A stretch of DNA of 64,000 nucleotides, taken from contig JBEPUW010000003.1 of NCBI GenBank assembly GCA_041691315.1, positions 62,001 through 126,000 on the forward strand, given 5' to 3'. This DNA is from Poindextera sp041691315. Lineage in GTDB: Bacteria; Pseudomonadota; Alphaproteobacteria; Caulobacterales; Caulobacteraceae. The notes beneath the pieces were generated by a model. That model searched no databases and was not told the origin of the DNA. It was given only the letters and a program-made list of their open reading frames with translations. Each line of letters begins with the position of its first letter. Within the stretch, counting starts at the first letter, position 1. Position numbers and translations under genes: made by a program. This document shows positions 25,602 to 32,818 of the stretch, one piece after another.

Positions 25602-25832
25602 TCAGCGCTTGGGGCCGGCGGCGGCCATCAGCTTGGCGAACTGCTCCTGAGCGGCGCCGCCGAAGGCCAGCCAGTTCTTCATCAACTCCTCGGGCTGCAG
25701 GGCGGCCATGTTGGCGGTCATGCGCTTCTGCATCTCGTCGACCAGCTTTTCGTTCAGCCCGGCGACATCGGGCAGGCCCAGCGCCGCGCGCGCCTCCTGG
25801 GGCGTGCAGTCCACCTCGATCGTCACCTTCAT
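25602..25832 (-). CDS. DUF6489 small protein
   Basis: A 76-residue soluble protein starting MKVTIEVDCTPQEARAALGL, with LNEKLVDEMQKRMTANMAAL and a conserved MKNWLAFG tail. It matches the DUF6489 family of alphaproteobacteria, whose members have no known function. The ATG at 25832 gives the family-typical start; 17 codons upstream are open but carry no such pattern. It is the first gene of the DUF6489-mnmE-mnmG-rsmG-parA-parB series. Confidence 0.82.
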   Translation of the reverse strand: MKVTIEVDCTPQEARAALGLPDVAGLNEKLVDEMQKRMTANMAALQPEELMKNWLAFGGAAQEQFAKLMAAAGPKR

Positions 25833-25956
25833 GTCCAAACCCTCCGCTCGGCCACAAATTGTTATGAGCCTTTGCCCGGCCATGAGGCTAGTAGCATTCG
25901 CGCGTTGGCGAAGAGCCCGCGCTCGACGTGGTCAACGCAATCTGGGCTGAACCATC

Positions 25957-26925
25957 ATGCTGGCGATCCAAGCGACGAAGGCGGGCGGGCCCGAGGTGCT
26001 CGAAGCCGTCGAGCGGCCGGTTCCCGAGCCCGGACCCGGTCAGATCCGTATCCGACACCACGCCATCGGCCTCAACTTCATCGACACCTACCAACGCTCG
26101 GGCCTCTATCCGATGCGCCTGCCGGCCGTGCTCGGCCAGGAGGCCGCCGGCGTCGTCGATGCAGTCGGGGAGGGCGTCAGCGGCTGGGCGAACGGCGACC
26201 CCGTCGCCTATTCCGGCCAGATCGGCGCCTATGCCGCGTTTCACGTGGTTCAGGCCGAGCGCGTGCTCCGCCTGCCCGACAGCATCTCGTTCGAGACCGC
26301 CGCGGCTTCGCTGCTGAAAGGGATGACGGCGGAGTTCCTGTTGCACCGCTGCTATCCGCTCAAGGCTGGCGAAGCCATCCTGGTCCATGCCGCGTCCGGC
26401 GGCGTCGGCACCATCCTGGTGCAATGGGCCAAGGCGATCGGGGCGGTGGTGATCGGCACGGTCGGCTCCGCCGCCAAGGCCGACCGAGCGCGCGACAACG
26501 GCTGCGACCACGTCATCCGCTATCGCGACGAGGATGTGGCGGCGCGCGTGCGCGAGATCACGCAGGGCCAAGGCGTCCGCGTCGCCTACGATTCCGTTGG
26601 CAAGGACACGTTCGAAGGCACCCTGGCCAGCCTCGGCCGGCGGGGGCTGTTTGTCAGTTTCGGCAACGCCTCAGGCCCTGCGCCGGCGGTCGAGCCCCGC
26701 CGGCTGATGGCGGCCGGTTCGTTGTTTCTGACCCGGCCCACCCTCTACGACTACACGGCAACGCCAGAGGATCTGGCTGCAAGCGCCGCGGCGCTGTTCG
26801 AGGTCATCGCCTCCGGGACGGTGAAAATCGAGATCGGCCAGACGTTTCCGCTCAGCGAGGCGCGGCGGGCCCACGAGGCTCTCGAGGCTCGCGAGACCAT
26901 CGGGGCAAGCCTGCTGATCCCCTAG
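25957..26925 (+). CDS. NADPH:quinone oxidoreductase (zeta-crystallin type)
   Basis: A medium-chain dehydrogenase of 322 residues lacking the structural zinc cysteines, as in Qor. It has the N-terminal GroES-like fold (GPEVLEAVERPVPEPGPGQI, FIDTYQRSGLYP, LGQEAAGVVDAVG), and the Rossmann motif ASGGVGTILVQWAK near residue 150. Cytoplasmic one- or two-electron quinone reduction is expected. It is divergent from the DUF6489 operon and converges with the GST-like gene (10 bp). Confidence 0.9.
   Translation: MLAIQATKAGGPEVLEAVERPVPEPGPGQIRIRHHAIGLNFIDTYQRSGLYPMRLPAVLGQEAAGVVDAVGEGVSGWANGDPVAYSGQIGAYAAFHVVQAERVLRLPDSISFETAAASLLKGMTAEFLLHRCYPLKAGEAILVHAASGGVGTILVQWAKAIGAVVIGTVGSAAKADRARDNGCDHVIRYRDEDVAARVREITQGQGVRVAYDSVGKDTFEGTLASLGRRGLFVSFGNASGPAPAVEPRRLMAAGSLFLTRPTLYDYTATPEDLAASAAALFEVIASGTVKIEIGQTFPLSEARRAHEALEARETIGASLLIP
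26237..26252. promoter_or_regulatory. Degenerate parS-like site inside the quinone oxidoreductase gene
   Basis: Twelve of sixteen positions match the parS consensus, with the left half and the CACGTG core intact and the right half altered. It is about 2 kb from the perfect site and 5.2 kb from the origin gap. Occupancy by ParB is only a possibility. Confidence 0.3.
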
Positions 26926-26935
26926 GCGCTTAAGC

Positions 26936-27244
26936 CTATTTGGCGATTGCGGCCTGATAGGCCGGCCGGGTTTTCACCCGCGCCCAGTAGTCGGCGATGG
27001 GGGCCGGATAGTCGTCGGCGAGCCCCAGCGCTCCGCCCATGTTCAGCGCATAGACCACAGAGATGTCCGCCGCGGTGAAGGCCTCACCGGCCAGGTGCGG
27101 GCCGCGCGCCGGGTTGACAGCGATGAATTCCGGGCTGGAGCGGCCGATGGCCTCAAGAGAGAGTTCGTAGTCTAGCTCCATCTCCTCGGCCATCCAGATC
27201 ACACGAAGTGAGCGGCTGCCACTGGCATGAAAGATCTTCAGCAT
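26936..27244 (-). pseudogene. Glutathione S-transferase gene with internal in-frame deletion
   Basis: The product (102 residues) joins a thioredoxin-like beginning (MLKIFHASGSRSLRVIWMAE to AVNPARG) directly to the last part of a GST C-terminal domain (HLAGEAFTAADISVVYALN to RPAYQAAIAK). A normal GST has about 200 residues; the missing middle holds the cis-Pro loop, the ESxAI glutathione-binding motif and most of the helical domain. The frame is intact, so it is a deletion relic or a rare mini-protein. It lies 16 bp after rho on the same strand. Confidence 0.75.
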
Positions 27245-27260
27245 CACCCCGCCCGAGACA

Positions 27261-28667
27261 TCAGGTATTCATCGTCTGGAAGAAGTCGTCGTTGTTTTTG
27301 CTTTGCTTGAGCTTGTCGAGCAGAAACTCGATCGCATCTTGCGGACCCATGGGGCTGAGGATGCGGCGCAGGATATTGACCTTCTGAAAGTATTCCTTCG
27401 GTATGATCAGTTCATCCTTGCGGGTTCCGGACTTCACGATGTCGATGGCCGGATAGATGCGCTTGTCGGCCACCTTGCGGTCGAGGATGATTTCCGAATT
27501 GCCGGTGCCTTTGAACTCTTCGAAGATCACCTCGTCCATGCGGCTGCCGGTGTCGATCAGCGCGGTCGAGATGATGGTCAGCGATCCGCCTTCCTCGATG
27601 TTCCGCGCCGCGCCGAAGAAGCGCTTCGGCCGCTGCAAGGCGTTGGCGTCGACGCCGCCGGTCAGCACCTTGCCGGATGACGGCACCACGGTGTTGTAGG
27701 CGCGGCCGAGGCGGGTGATGTTGTCCAGCAGGATGACCACGTCGCGTTTGTGCTCGACCAGACGTTTGGCTTTTTCGATCACCATTTCAGCCACTTGCAC
27801 GTGGCGTGAGGCCGGCTCGTCGAAGGTGGAGGAAATGACCTCGCCCTTCACCGTGCGCTGCATGTCGGTGACTTCTTCGGGCCGTTCGTCGACCAGGAGC
27901 ACGATCAAATAGCATTCAGGGTGGTTGGCGGCGATCGCCTTGGCGATGTTCTGCATCATGATGGTCTTGCCGACCCGGGGCGGGGCGACGATCAGGCAAC
28001 GCTGGCCCTTGCCGAGCGGGGTGACGATGTCGATAACCCGGCCGGTGCGGTCCTTAAGCGTCGGGTCTTCGATCTCCATTTTCAGCCACTCTTCCGGATA
28101 GAGCGGGGTCAGGTTGTCGAAGGCGACCTTGTGGCGGACGTTTTCCGGCGGCTCGAAATTGACCTGGGTCACGGTGACCAGGGCGAAATAGCGCTCGCCC
28201 TCGCGCGGCGAGCGCACGCCGCCCTCGACCGTGTCGCCGGTGCGCAGACCGTAACGGCGGATCTGCGAGGGGGAGACATAGATGTCATCGGGGCCGGAGA
28301 GATAGTTGGCTTCCGGGCTACGCAAAAAGCCGAAGCCGTCCTGCAGCACTTCCAGCGTGCCGGAGCCGGAGATGTCGACACCTTCCTCGGCCACGGCCTT
28401 GAGGATGGCGAACATCATGCTCTGCTTGAGCATGGACGAGGCGTTTTCGATCTCCAGGGCCTCTGCGAAGGTCACCAGGTCGGCGGCGGGCTTTTCCTTC
28501 AGCTCCTGCAGCGACATGCGCGTCATGCCCATGGCCGCGATGGCGTGGCTGGCGGCGGTGGGTTCCTCCGGGCCGTCGGCCGCGTCGGCGTCGGCAGAAT
28601 CTAGGACGTCGCCCATGGGATCGGCGTCTTCGGCCTCGGTGAGGGTGTCTAGGGTGGTGTCAGTCAT
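27261..28667 (-). CDS. rho: Transcription termination factor Rho
   Basis: Hexameric RNA helicase that ends untranslated transcripts. Of its 468 residues the first 45 or so are an acidic extension (TLDTLTEAEDADPMGDVLDS). The Rho N-domain follows with MSLQELKEKPAADLVTFAE, then the RNA-binding cold-shock-like domain (GTLEVLQDGFGFLRSPEANY). The ATPase core has Walker A APPRVGKT (about residue 228-235) and VILLDNITRLGRAYN. A 257-bp upstream gap probably contains the promoter and a leader, as rho is often autoregulated. Confidence 0.96.
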   Translation of the reverse strand: MTDTTLDTLTEAEDADPMGDVLDSADADAADGPEEPTAASHAIAAMGMTRMSLQELKEKPAADLVTFAEALEIENASSMLKQSMMFAILKAVAEEGVDISGSGTLEVLQDGFGFLRSPEANYLSGPDDIYVSPSQIRRYGLRTGDTVEGGVRSPREGERYFALVTVTQVNFEPPENVRHKVAFDNLTPLYPEEWLKMEIEDPTLKDRTGRVIDIVTPLGKGQRCLIVAPPRVGKTIMMQNIAKAIAANHPECYLIVLLVDERPEEVTDMQRTVKGEVISSTFDEPASRHVQVAEMVIEKAKRLVEHKRDVVILLDNITRLGRAYNTVVPSSGKVLTGGVDANALQRPKRFFGAARNIEEGGSLTIISTALIDTGSRMDEVIFEEFKGTGNSEIILDRKVADKRIYPAIDIVKSGTRKDELIIPKEYFQKVNILRRILSPMGPQDAIEFLLDKLKQSKNNDDFFQTMNT

Positions 28668-28924
28668 GTTGAACTCTGGTTTCGAATGGATTGGCCGCGC
28701 GTGCGACCGCTTGGACCCCCGATTTGCGGGGCCGGATTGAAGTCTTCTGAATGCACCGGGTCCTTGAAAGTGATGGTCGGCGCGAAGGGGAGGATCAGAC
28801 GGAGGTCGCGGCTCTGAGGGGCGCGGGTCTGATGAGAGGAGGCGGGCTCAGCGGCGAACCGCTTTGCTTCAGGGGAAGCGGAACCACACGGCGCGGCTGA
28901 GGTCAAGCGCGGCCGCAAGCTTCG

Positions 28925-29383
28925 TCAGGAGCCGAACTTGGTGGTGGCGGCGATGACGACGACGATCGCGACCAGAAAGGGAAGCTCGTTGGTCATGCGC
29001 CAGAAGCGTTCGGAGTGGGTGTTGCGCCCCTCCGCGAAGGCCCGCCGCGATCCGGAGAGAAACCCGTGCCAGGCGCCCAGCGCCAAAAACCCGGCGAGTT
29101 TGGTCAGGAACCACGCCTGCAACCAGAAATGGGGACCGCGCCGGCCAAGATCAAGCCAGACCAGCGTGGTGCCGAACACCAGCACCATGATCATCGCCGG
29201 ATTGACGATCATCCGCAGCAGCTTCACCTCCATGGTCTTGAAGGTCTCGTCCATCTCGGAACCGGCGGTGGCGCGGGTGTGATAGGCGAACAGCCGCGGC
29301 AGATAGAGCAGGCCGGCCATCCAGGCGATGACGGCGATAATGTGCAGCCCGCGCACCACGTTGAAGACCAGGTCCGAGCTCAC
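28925..29383 (-). CDS. hemJ: Protoporphyrinogen IX oxidase HemJ
   Basis: Oxidises protoporphyrinogen IX to protoporphyrin IX, the step before ferrochelatase. It is a small membrane protein of 152 residues with four hydrophobic segments. The essential His is in RGLHIIAVIAWMAGLLYLPR near the N-terminus, and the conserved Lys is in LTKLAGFLALGAWHG. I take the GTG at 29383 as the start: it overlaps the hemH TGA (GTGA) and has AAGGAGGG seven bases upstream, while ATGs at 29413 and 29422 would overlap hemH by more than 30 bp without such a site. Confidence 0.9.
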   Translation of the reverse strand: MSSDLVFNVVRGLHIIAVIAWMAGLLYLPRLFAYHTRATAGSEMDETFKTMEVKLLRMIVNPAMIMVLVFGTTLVWLDLGRRGPHFWLQAWFLTKLAGFLALGAWHGFLSGSRRAFAEGRNTHSERFWRMTNELPFLVAIVVVIAATTKFGS

Positions 29384-30429
29384 CGGATGCCCTCCTTGGC
29401 TCTGAGCGGACATTTCGACCATGCCGCCGGGCAGGTATAGCCTGATCCGGCCGCCACGCCGTCGGCCCGCTCCAGCGCCGCGACGATCAGCTCGGCCAGC
29501 CCCTCGATGAAGCCGGCTTCGACGCCGAGCGTCGGGGCGCGGACATAGGCGCTGATACCGGCGGCCTCGGCGGGCAGCCGATAGTCGTGATCGAGCTCGA
29601 CCAGGGTCTCGACGTGTTCGGAGACGAAGGCGATCGGGCTGATCACCACGCCGACGCCGTCCGTGGCCGCGGCCTGGATCTCGTCGATGGTGGTGGGCGC
29701 CAGCCATTGCATCGGTCCGACGCGGCTCTGATAGGCGATGCGGCAGTCCGAGAGCTCGCTGGGCAGCCGCGCCGCCACGGCCTGGGCGGTGGCGGCCACC
29801 TGGGTCGCATAGGGGTCTCCGGCCTCAACGACGCTCTCGGGCAGTCCATGGGCGGAGAAGATCAGCCGCACCGGCTGCGGCCGTCCAGCCGCCTCCCAGG
29901 CCGCCTCGATGCGGCGCGCGTGCGCCTCGACCAGGGCGCCAAGGGTCGGGTAGCAGCAGACGGAGTGCGCCCGGCCCGGCCCACGATAGACGGCCTGCCA
30001 AGCCTTGAGCGAGGAGGCCGTGGTCGTGGTGGAAAACTGCGGATAGAGCGGCAAAAGCACGATCTCGTCGGGCGCAAAGGCCGCAACCGCAGCCGCCGTC
30101 TCGGCGCTGAACGGCCGCCAATAGCGCATGGCGATGAAGGTCTCGACCGCCGCCTCGGGCAGGCGGATTTGCACCGCGGCCTTCAGCGCCGCCGACTGCG
30201 CCTCGGTCTCGGCGAGCAAGGGCGAGGCGCCGCCCATGCGGGCATAGTTGGCCCTGGCCGATCGGTCGCGCAGCCCAGCGATCAGGGCCGCCAGCGGAAT
30301 CCGCAGCAGGCTCGGCAGGCCAATGATGGCCGGATCGCTGAACAGGTTGAACAGGAAGGGTCGGACCGACTTCGGGGCGTCCGGGCCGCCCAGGTTGAAG
30401 AGGACGACGGCGAGCCGCGACGGGGCCAT
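29380..30429 (-). CDS. hemH: Ferrochelatase
   Basis: Inserts iron into protoporphyrin IX, last step of heme b synthesis. The 349-residue protein starts VVLFNLGGPDAP, has the catalytic His in LIFSAHGLPESVV and the acidic loop SPIAFVSEHVETLVELD. The tail GYTCPAAWSKCPL places two cysteines six residues apart. Additional cysteines occur at SVCCYP and SDCRIAY. Ferrochelatase of C. crescentus is reported to hold a [2Fe-2S] cluster, and these cysteines fit that type. It overlaps both hemE and hemJ by a few bases. Confidence 0.96.
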   Translation of the reverse strand: MAPSRLAVVLFNLGGPDAPKSVRPFLFNLFSDPAIIGLPSLLRIPLAALIAGLRDRSARANYARMGGASPLLAETEAQSAALKAAVQIRLPEAAVETFIAMRYWRPFSAETAAAVAAFAPDEIVLLPLYPQFSTTTTASSLKAWQAVYRGPGRAHSVCCYPTLGALVEAHARRIEAAWEAAGRPQPVRLIFSAHGLPESVVEAGDPYATQVAATAQAVAARLPSELSDCRIAYQSRVGPMQWLAPTTIDEIQAAATDGVGVVISPIAFVSEHVETLVELDHDYRLPAEAAGISAYVRAPTLGVEAGFIEGLAELIVAALERADGVAAGSGYTCPAAWSKCPLRAKEGIR

Positions 30430-31478
30430 CAGGCTCTGCGCCAAGCTGTCACACGCTCCACAGCCTGGCCGATATGCTCGACCGGCGTGGTCGGCGCGAC
30501 GCCGTGGCCGAGATTGAAGATCCAGGGGCCGTCGCCCCAATCGGCCAACAAGGCATCGATGCCGGCATCGAGCGCGGGGCCGCCTGCCAGCAGCAACTGA
30601 GGATCCAGCGCGCCCTGGATGGTCACCGTTTTCTGCAGGCGCCGGCCAAGGTCTGGCGAAAACCCGGTGCCCAGTCCGATCCCTTCGACGCCGGTGGCGT
30701 GAACATAGGGCTCGATCAGCGATTCGGTCGCGCCACGGGGGAAACCGATCACCGGCACGGAGACGCCAGCCGCCCTCAGGGCTTGCACGATCCGGGCATG
30801 TGGTCGCACGACCAGCCGCTCGAACGCTGGTTCGGGCAGCTGATCTGCCCAGGACTCGAAAATCTGCACCGCCTGGGCGCCGGCCTCGACCTGCATGACC
30901 AGGTAGCGCCAGGTCGCCTCGGTGACGACGTCGACCAGCTCGCCAACCTCTTCCAGGTTTGCAAACGCATAAGCCCGGGCCTGCACCCGCGCCGCCTCGC
31001 CGCCGCGGCCCTGCAGCATGTAGGTGGCGACGGTCCACGGCCCGCCGGCGAACCCGATCACCGCGCGCTCAGGCTCAAGCTCGGCCCGAACCCGGCGCAC
31101 CGTCTCCCCGATCGGGGCCAGGCGCATCGTCGAGGCCTCCACCTCGGCCGCCAGCGCGTCGATGGCCGGCAACGGGCCCATCCGCGGACCTTCGCCGGTC
31201 TCGAACCAGACCTTCTGGCCCAGCGCCAATGCGATCGGCACGATGTCGGAGAAGACGATGGCCGCGTCATAGGCGAACCGCCGCATCGGCTGCAGCGTGA
31301 TCTCGGTGGCGATCTCTGGATTGAAGCAGAGCGTGAGGAAGTCACCCCCAGCCCGCGCGCGCAACGCGCGATACTCCGGCAGACAACGACCGGCCTGACG
31401 CATGAACCAGATCGGTGGGCGCTCGGACGTCTCGCCTTTGAGCGCCTTGAGCAACAACGGTTCGGGGAGGGACGCCAT
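30429..31478 (-). CDS. hemE: Uroporphyrinogen decarboxylase
   Basis: Converts uroporphyrinogen III to coproporphyrinogen III in the cytoplasm. The 349 residues contain IWFMRQAGRCLPEYRALRA near the N-terminus with the conserved arginines, FSDIVPIALALGQKVWFETG, and GFAGGPWTVATYMLQGRG. The final region has FNLGHGVAPTTPVEHIGQAV. Its ATG at 31478 sits behind AAGGGCGGCC and borders the presumed replication origin. hemE-hemH-hemJ overlap each other and form one heme operon transcribed away from the origin. Confidence 0.96.
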   Translation of the reverse strand: MASLPEPLLLKALKGETSERPPIWFMRQAGRCLPEYRALRARAGGDFLTLCFNPEIATEITLQPMRRFAYDAAIVFSDIVPIALALGQKVWFETGEGPRMGPLPAIDALAAEVEASTMRLAPIGETVRRVRAELEPERAVIGFAGGPWTVATYMLQGRGGEAARVQARAYAFANLEEVGELVDVVTEATWRYLVMQVEAGAQAVQIFESWADQLPEPAFERLVVRPHARIVQALRAAGVSVPVIGFPRGATESLIEPYVHATGVEGIGLGTGFSPDLGRRLQKTVTIQGALDPQLLLAGGPALDAGIDALLADWGDGPWIFNLGHGVAPTTPVEHIGQAVERVTAWRRA

Positions 31479-31537
31479 GGCCGCCCTTAAAGCCGCTCAG
31501 CCCGTCAGGCTCAAGTCCGAGGGCCTCCTTCTATTCC

Positions 31538-31552
31538 TTAATAAGAGATTAA
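31538..31552. promoter_or_regulatory. CtrA box 1 in oriC, next to hemE
   Basis: An exact TTAA-N7-TTAA site in the most AT-rich part of the gap, 60 bp before the hemE start. Bound CtrA here would block initiation and could also repress the hemE promoter. Confidence 0.8.
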
Positions 31553-31556
31553 GAGA

Positions 31557-31561
31557 GATTC
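31557..31561. other. GANTC (CcrM) methylation site in oriC
   Basis: GATTC beside CtrA box 1. In Caulobacterales CcrM methylates GANTC late in the cycle, so this base is hemimethylated after passage of the fork. Confidence 0.6.
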
Positions 31562-31616
31562 GGTGGAAGAGATCAGGACCGGCTGAAACCGGGGATAAAT
31601 CCAGGCATGTTCCGAC

Positions 31617-31621
31617 GATTC
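31617..31621. other. Second GANTC (CcrM) methylation site in oriC
   Basis: GATTC between CtrA boxes 1 and 2, 60 bp from the first GANTC. GANTC is rare in such GC-rich DNA, which makes two sites in 65 bp notable. Confidence 0.55.
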
Positions 31622-31671
31622 GACCGGTTCGGCGGGTCGCCAACGATCGCCGCACAGGGGTTGCCACGGGC

Positions 31672-31680
31672 TGTGGATTG
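31672..31680 (-). promoter_or_regulatory. DnaA-box-like site 1 in oriC
   Basis: Read on the minus strand it is CAATCCACA, 7 of 9 positions of TTATCCACA with the whole ATCCACA core kept. Probably a moderate-affinity DnaA site. Confidence 0.6.
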
Positions 31681-31709
31681 CGGGGACGGCGTGCAAATGG
31701 CCGGAAGGG

Positions 31710-31724
31710 TTAACAAAATCTTAA
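31710..31724. promoter_or_regulatory. CtrA box 2 in oriC
   Basis: An exact TTAA-N7-TTAA site in the centre of the gap, lying between DnaA-like sites 1 and 2. Confidence 0.8.
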
Positions 31725-31758
31725 CGGCGCCTGGGCATGGCGCCGGAGCGGCGGCGGC

Positions 31759-31767
31759 TTATCCAGA
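31759..31767 (+). promoter_or_regulatory. DnaA-box-like site 2 in oriC
   Basis: TTATCCAGA matches 8 of 9 positions of the TTATCCACA consensus, the best match in the gap. Confidence 0.65.
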
Positions 31768-31811
31768 GGCGGGGTGGTCGGGCCTTTCCCGCCCCACCAA
31801 TGACGCCGGAC

Positions 31812-31820
31812 TGTGGACAC
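31812..31820 (-). promoter_or_regulatory. DnaA-box-like site 3 in oriC
   Basis: On the minus strand it reads GTGTCCACA, 7 of 9 positions of the consensus with the TCCACA core intact. Confidence 0.5.
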
Positions 31821-31915
31821 CGGACGGGTGCTTTGGTGGTTTTGCACCATCGGCCTTGGCAAAGCCGTCGCGAGCGGGTTTTCTCCCGGCCGGTTCCGCC
31901 GGTTGGGGCCGGTCG

Positions 31916-31930
31916 TTAACCTTCGATTAA
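31916..31930. promoter_or_regulatory. CtrA box 3 in oriC, upstream of the PPDK regulator gene
   Basis: An exact TTAA-N7-TTAA site ending 39 bp before the start of the rightward operon. It may serve the origin and also control transcription of that operon. Confidence 0.8.
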
Positions 31931-31969
31931 CCAAGTCTCAACAGGTGAGGCGGGCAAGGAACGTCGGCG

Positions 31970-32818
31970 ATGACCCAGGCTTCGCGCATCGCCACCTATT
32001 TCCATATCCACCTGGTGTCGGATTCCACCGGCGAGACCCTGAACGCCATGGCGCGGGCCGTCTGCGCCCGCTTCGACGACGTGCTGCCGATCGAGCACAT
32101 TTATTCCCTGGTCCGTTCGCCGCGCCAGCTGGAACGGGTGCTGCGCGAGATCGAGGCCGCGCCGGGCGTTGTGCTGCACACCATCGTCGACAAGACCCTG
32201 CGCGCGGCGCTGGAACAGGGCTGCCGCGACCTGGACATGACCTGCGTGGCGGCGCTCGATCCCCTGATCGCCTCATTGGCCCGCTATCTCGGCGCCTCGA
32301 TCTCGACCCGGGTCGGGGCGCATCTGCGGCTCGACCACGACTATTTCAACCGCATGGACGCGCTGGCCTACGCGATCAGCCACGACGACGGCCACGCGAC
32401 CCAGGACCTGGAGGCCGCCGACGTGGTGCTGGTCGGGGTCAGCCGCACCTCCAAGACACCGACCTCGATCTATCTGGCGCATCGCGGCATCCGCGCCGCC
32501 AATGTACCGCTGGTGCCGGGCAGCGAGCCGCCGCCGCAGCTCTTCCAGTTGAAGCGGGCGGTGGTGGTCGGCCTGACCCTGTCGCCTGACCGGTTGATCG
32601 AGATCCGCCGCAACCGTTTGTCAAATCTGCGGGAGGATCGCGAGAGCGCCTATGTCGACATCGAAGCGGTCCGGGCCGAGATTGTCCGTGCACGCCGGAT
32701 GTTCGAAAAATACGGCTGGCCGGTGATCGACGTCACTCGCCGCTCGGTCGAGGAGACGGCCGCGGCGGTGATCAACGTCATGACCGCCGGCGGCGGCCAG
32801 GTCGAGGTGCTCTCGTGA
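31970..32818 (+). CDS. Pyruvate, phosphate dikinase/PEP synthase regulatory protein (bifunctional kinase/pyrophosphorylase)
   Basis: DUF299-family enzyme of 282 residues that switches PPDK or PEP synthase off by ADP-dependent phosphorylation and on again by phosphorolysis, controlling pyruvate-PEP flow. It has FHIHLVSDSTGET near the N-terminus and the family P-loop GVSRTSKTPTS around residues 155-165, followed by ANVPLVPGSEPPPQLF. In C. crescentus the corresponding gene (known as RP001) borders the origin. The start follows AAGGAACG. The next gene, maf, overlaps its stop. Confidence 0.92.
   Translation: MTQASRIATYFHIHLVSDSTGETLNAMARAVCARFDDVLPIEHIYSLVRSPRQLERVLREIEAAPGVVLHTIVDKTLRAALEQGCRDLDMTCVAALDPLIASLARYLGASISTRVGAHLRLDHDYFNRMDALAYAISHDDGHATQDLEAADVVLVGVSRTSKTPTSIYLAHRGIRAANVPLVPGSEPPPQLFQLKRAVVVGLTLSPDRLIEIRRNRLSNLREDRESAYVDIEAVRAEIVRARRMFEKYGWPVIDVTRRSVEETAAAVINVMTAGGGQVEVLS

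Larger units (their letters stand above)
31479..31969. other. oriC: Presumed chromosomal replication origin (oriC/Cori)
   Basis: This is the longest gene-free stretch of the window, between divergent hemE and the PPDK-regulator gene, the position I recall for Cori in C. crescentus. It holds an AT-rich patch next to hemE (about 31530-31560), three perfect TTAA-N7-TTAA CtrA boxes, three DnaA-box-like 9-mers between 31672 and 31820, and two GANTC methylation sites. Flanking genes on both sides are transcribed away from it. No protein frame in it looks coding. parAB and parS lie on the left side, as expected. Confidence 0.88.

Noticed and set aside
28710..28726. GC hairpin in the rho upstream gap considered as an attenuator
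   Set aside because: Five base pairs without a T run or supporting leader peptide; not enough to claim regulation.
29380..31038. Extended hemH frame of 552 codons reaching back across hemE
   Set aside because: The ferrochelatase family starts at the ATG at 30429, and the upstream part is hemE in a shifted frame.
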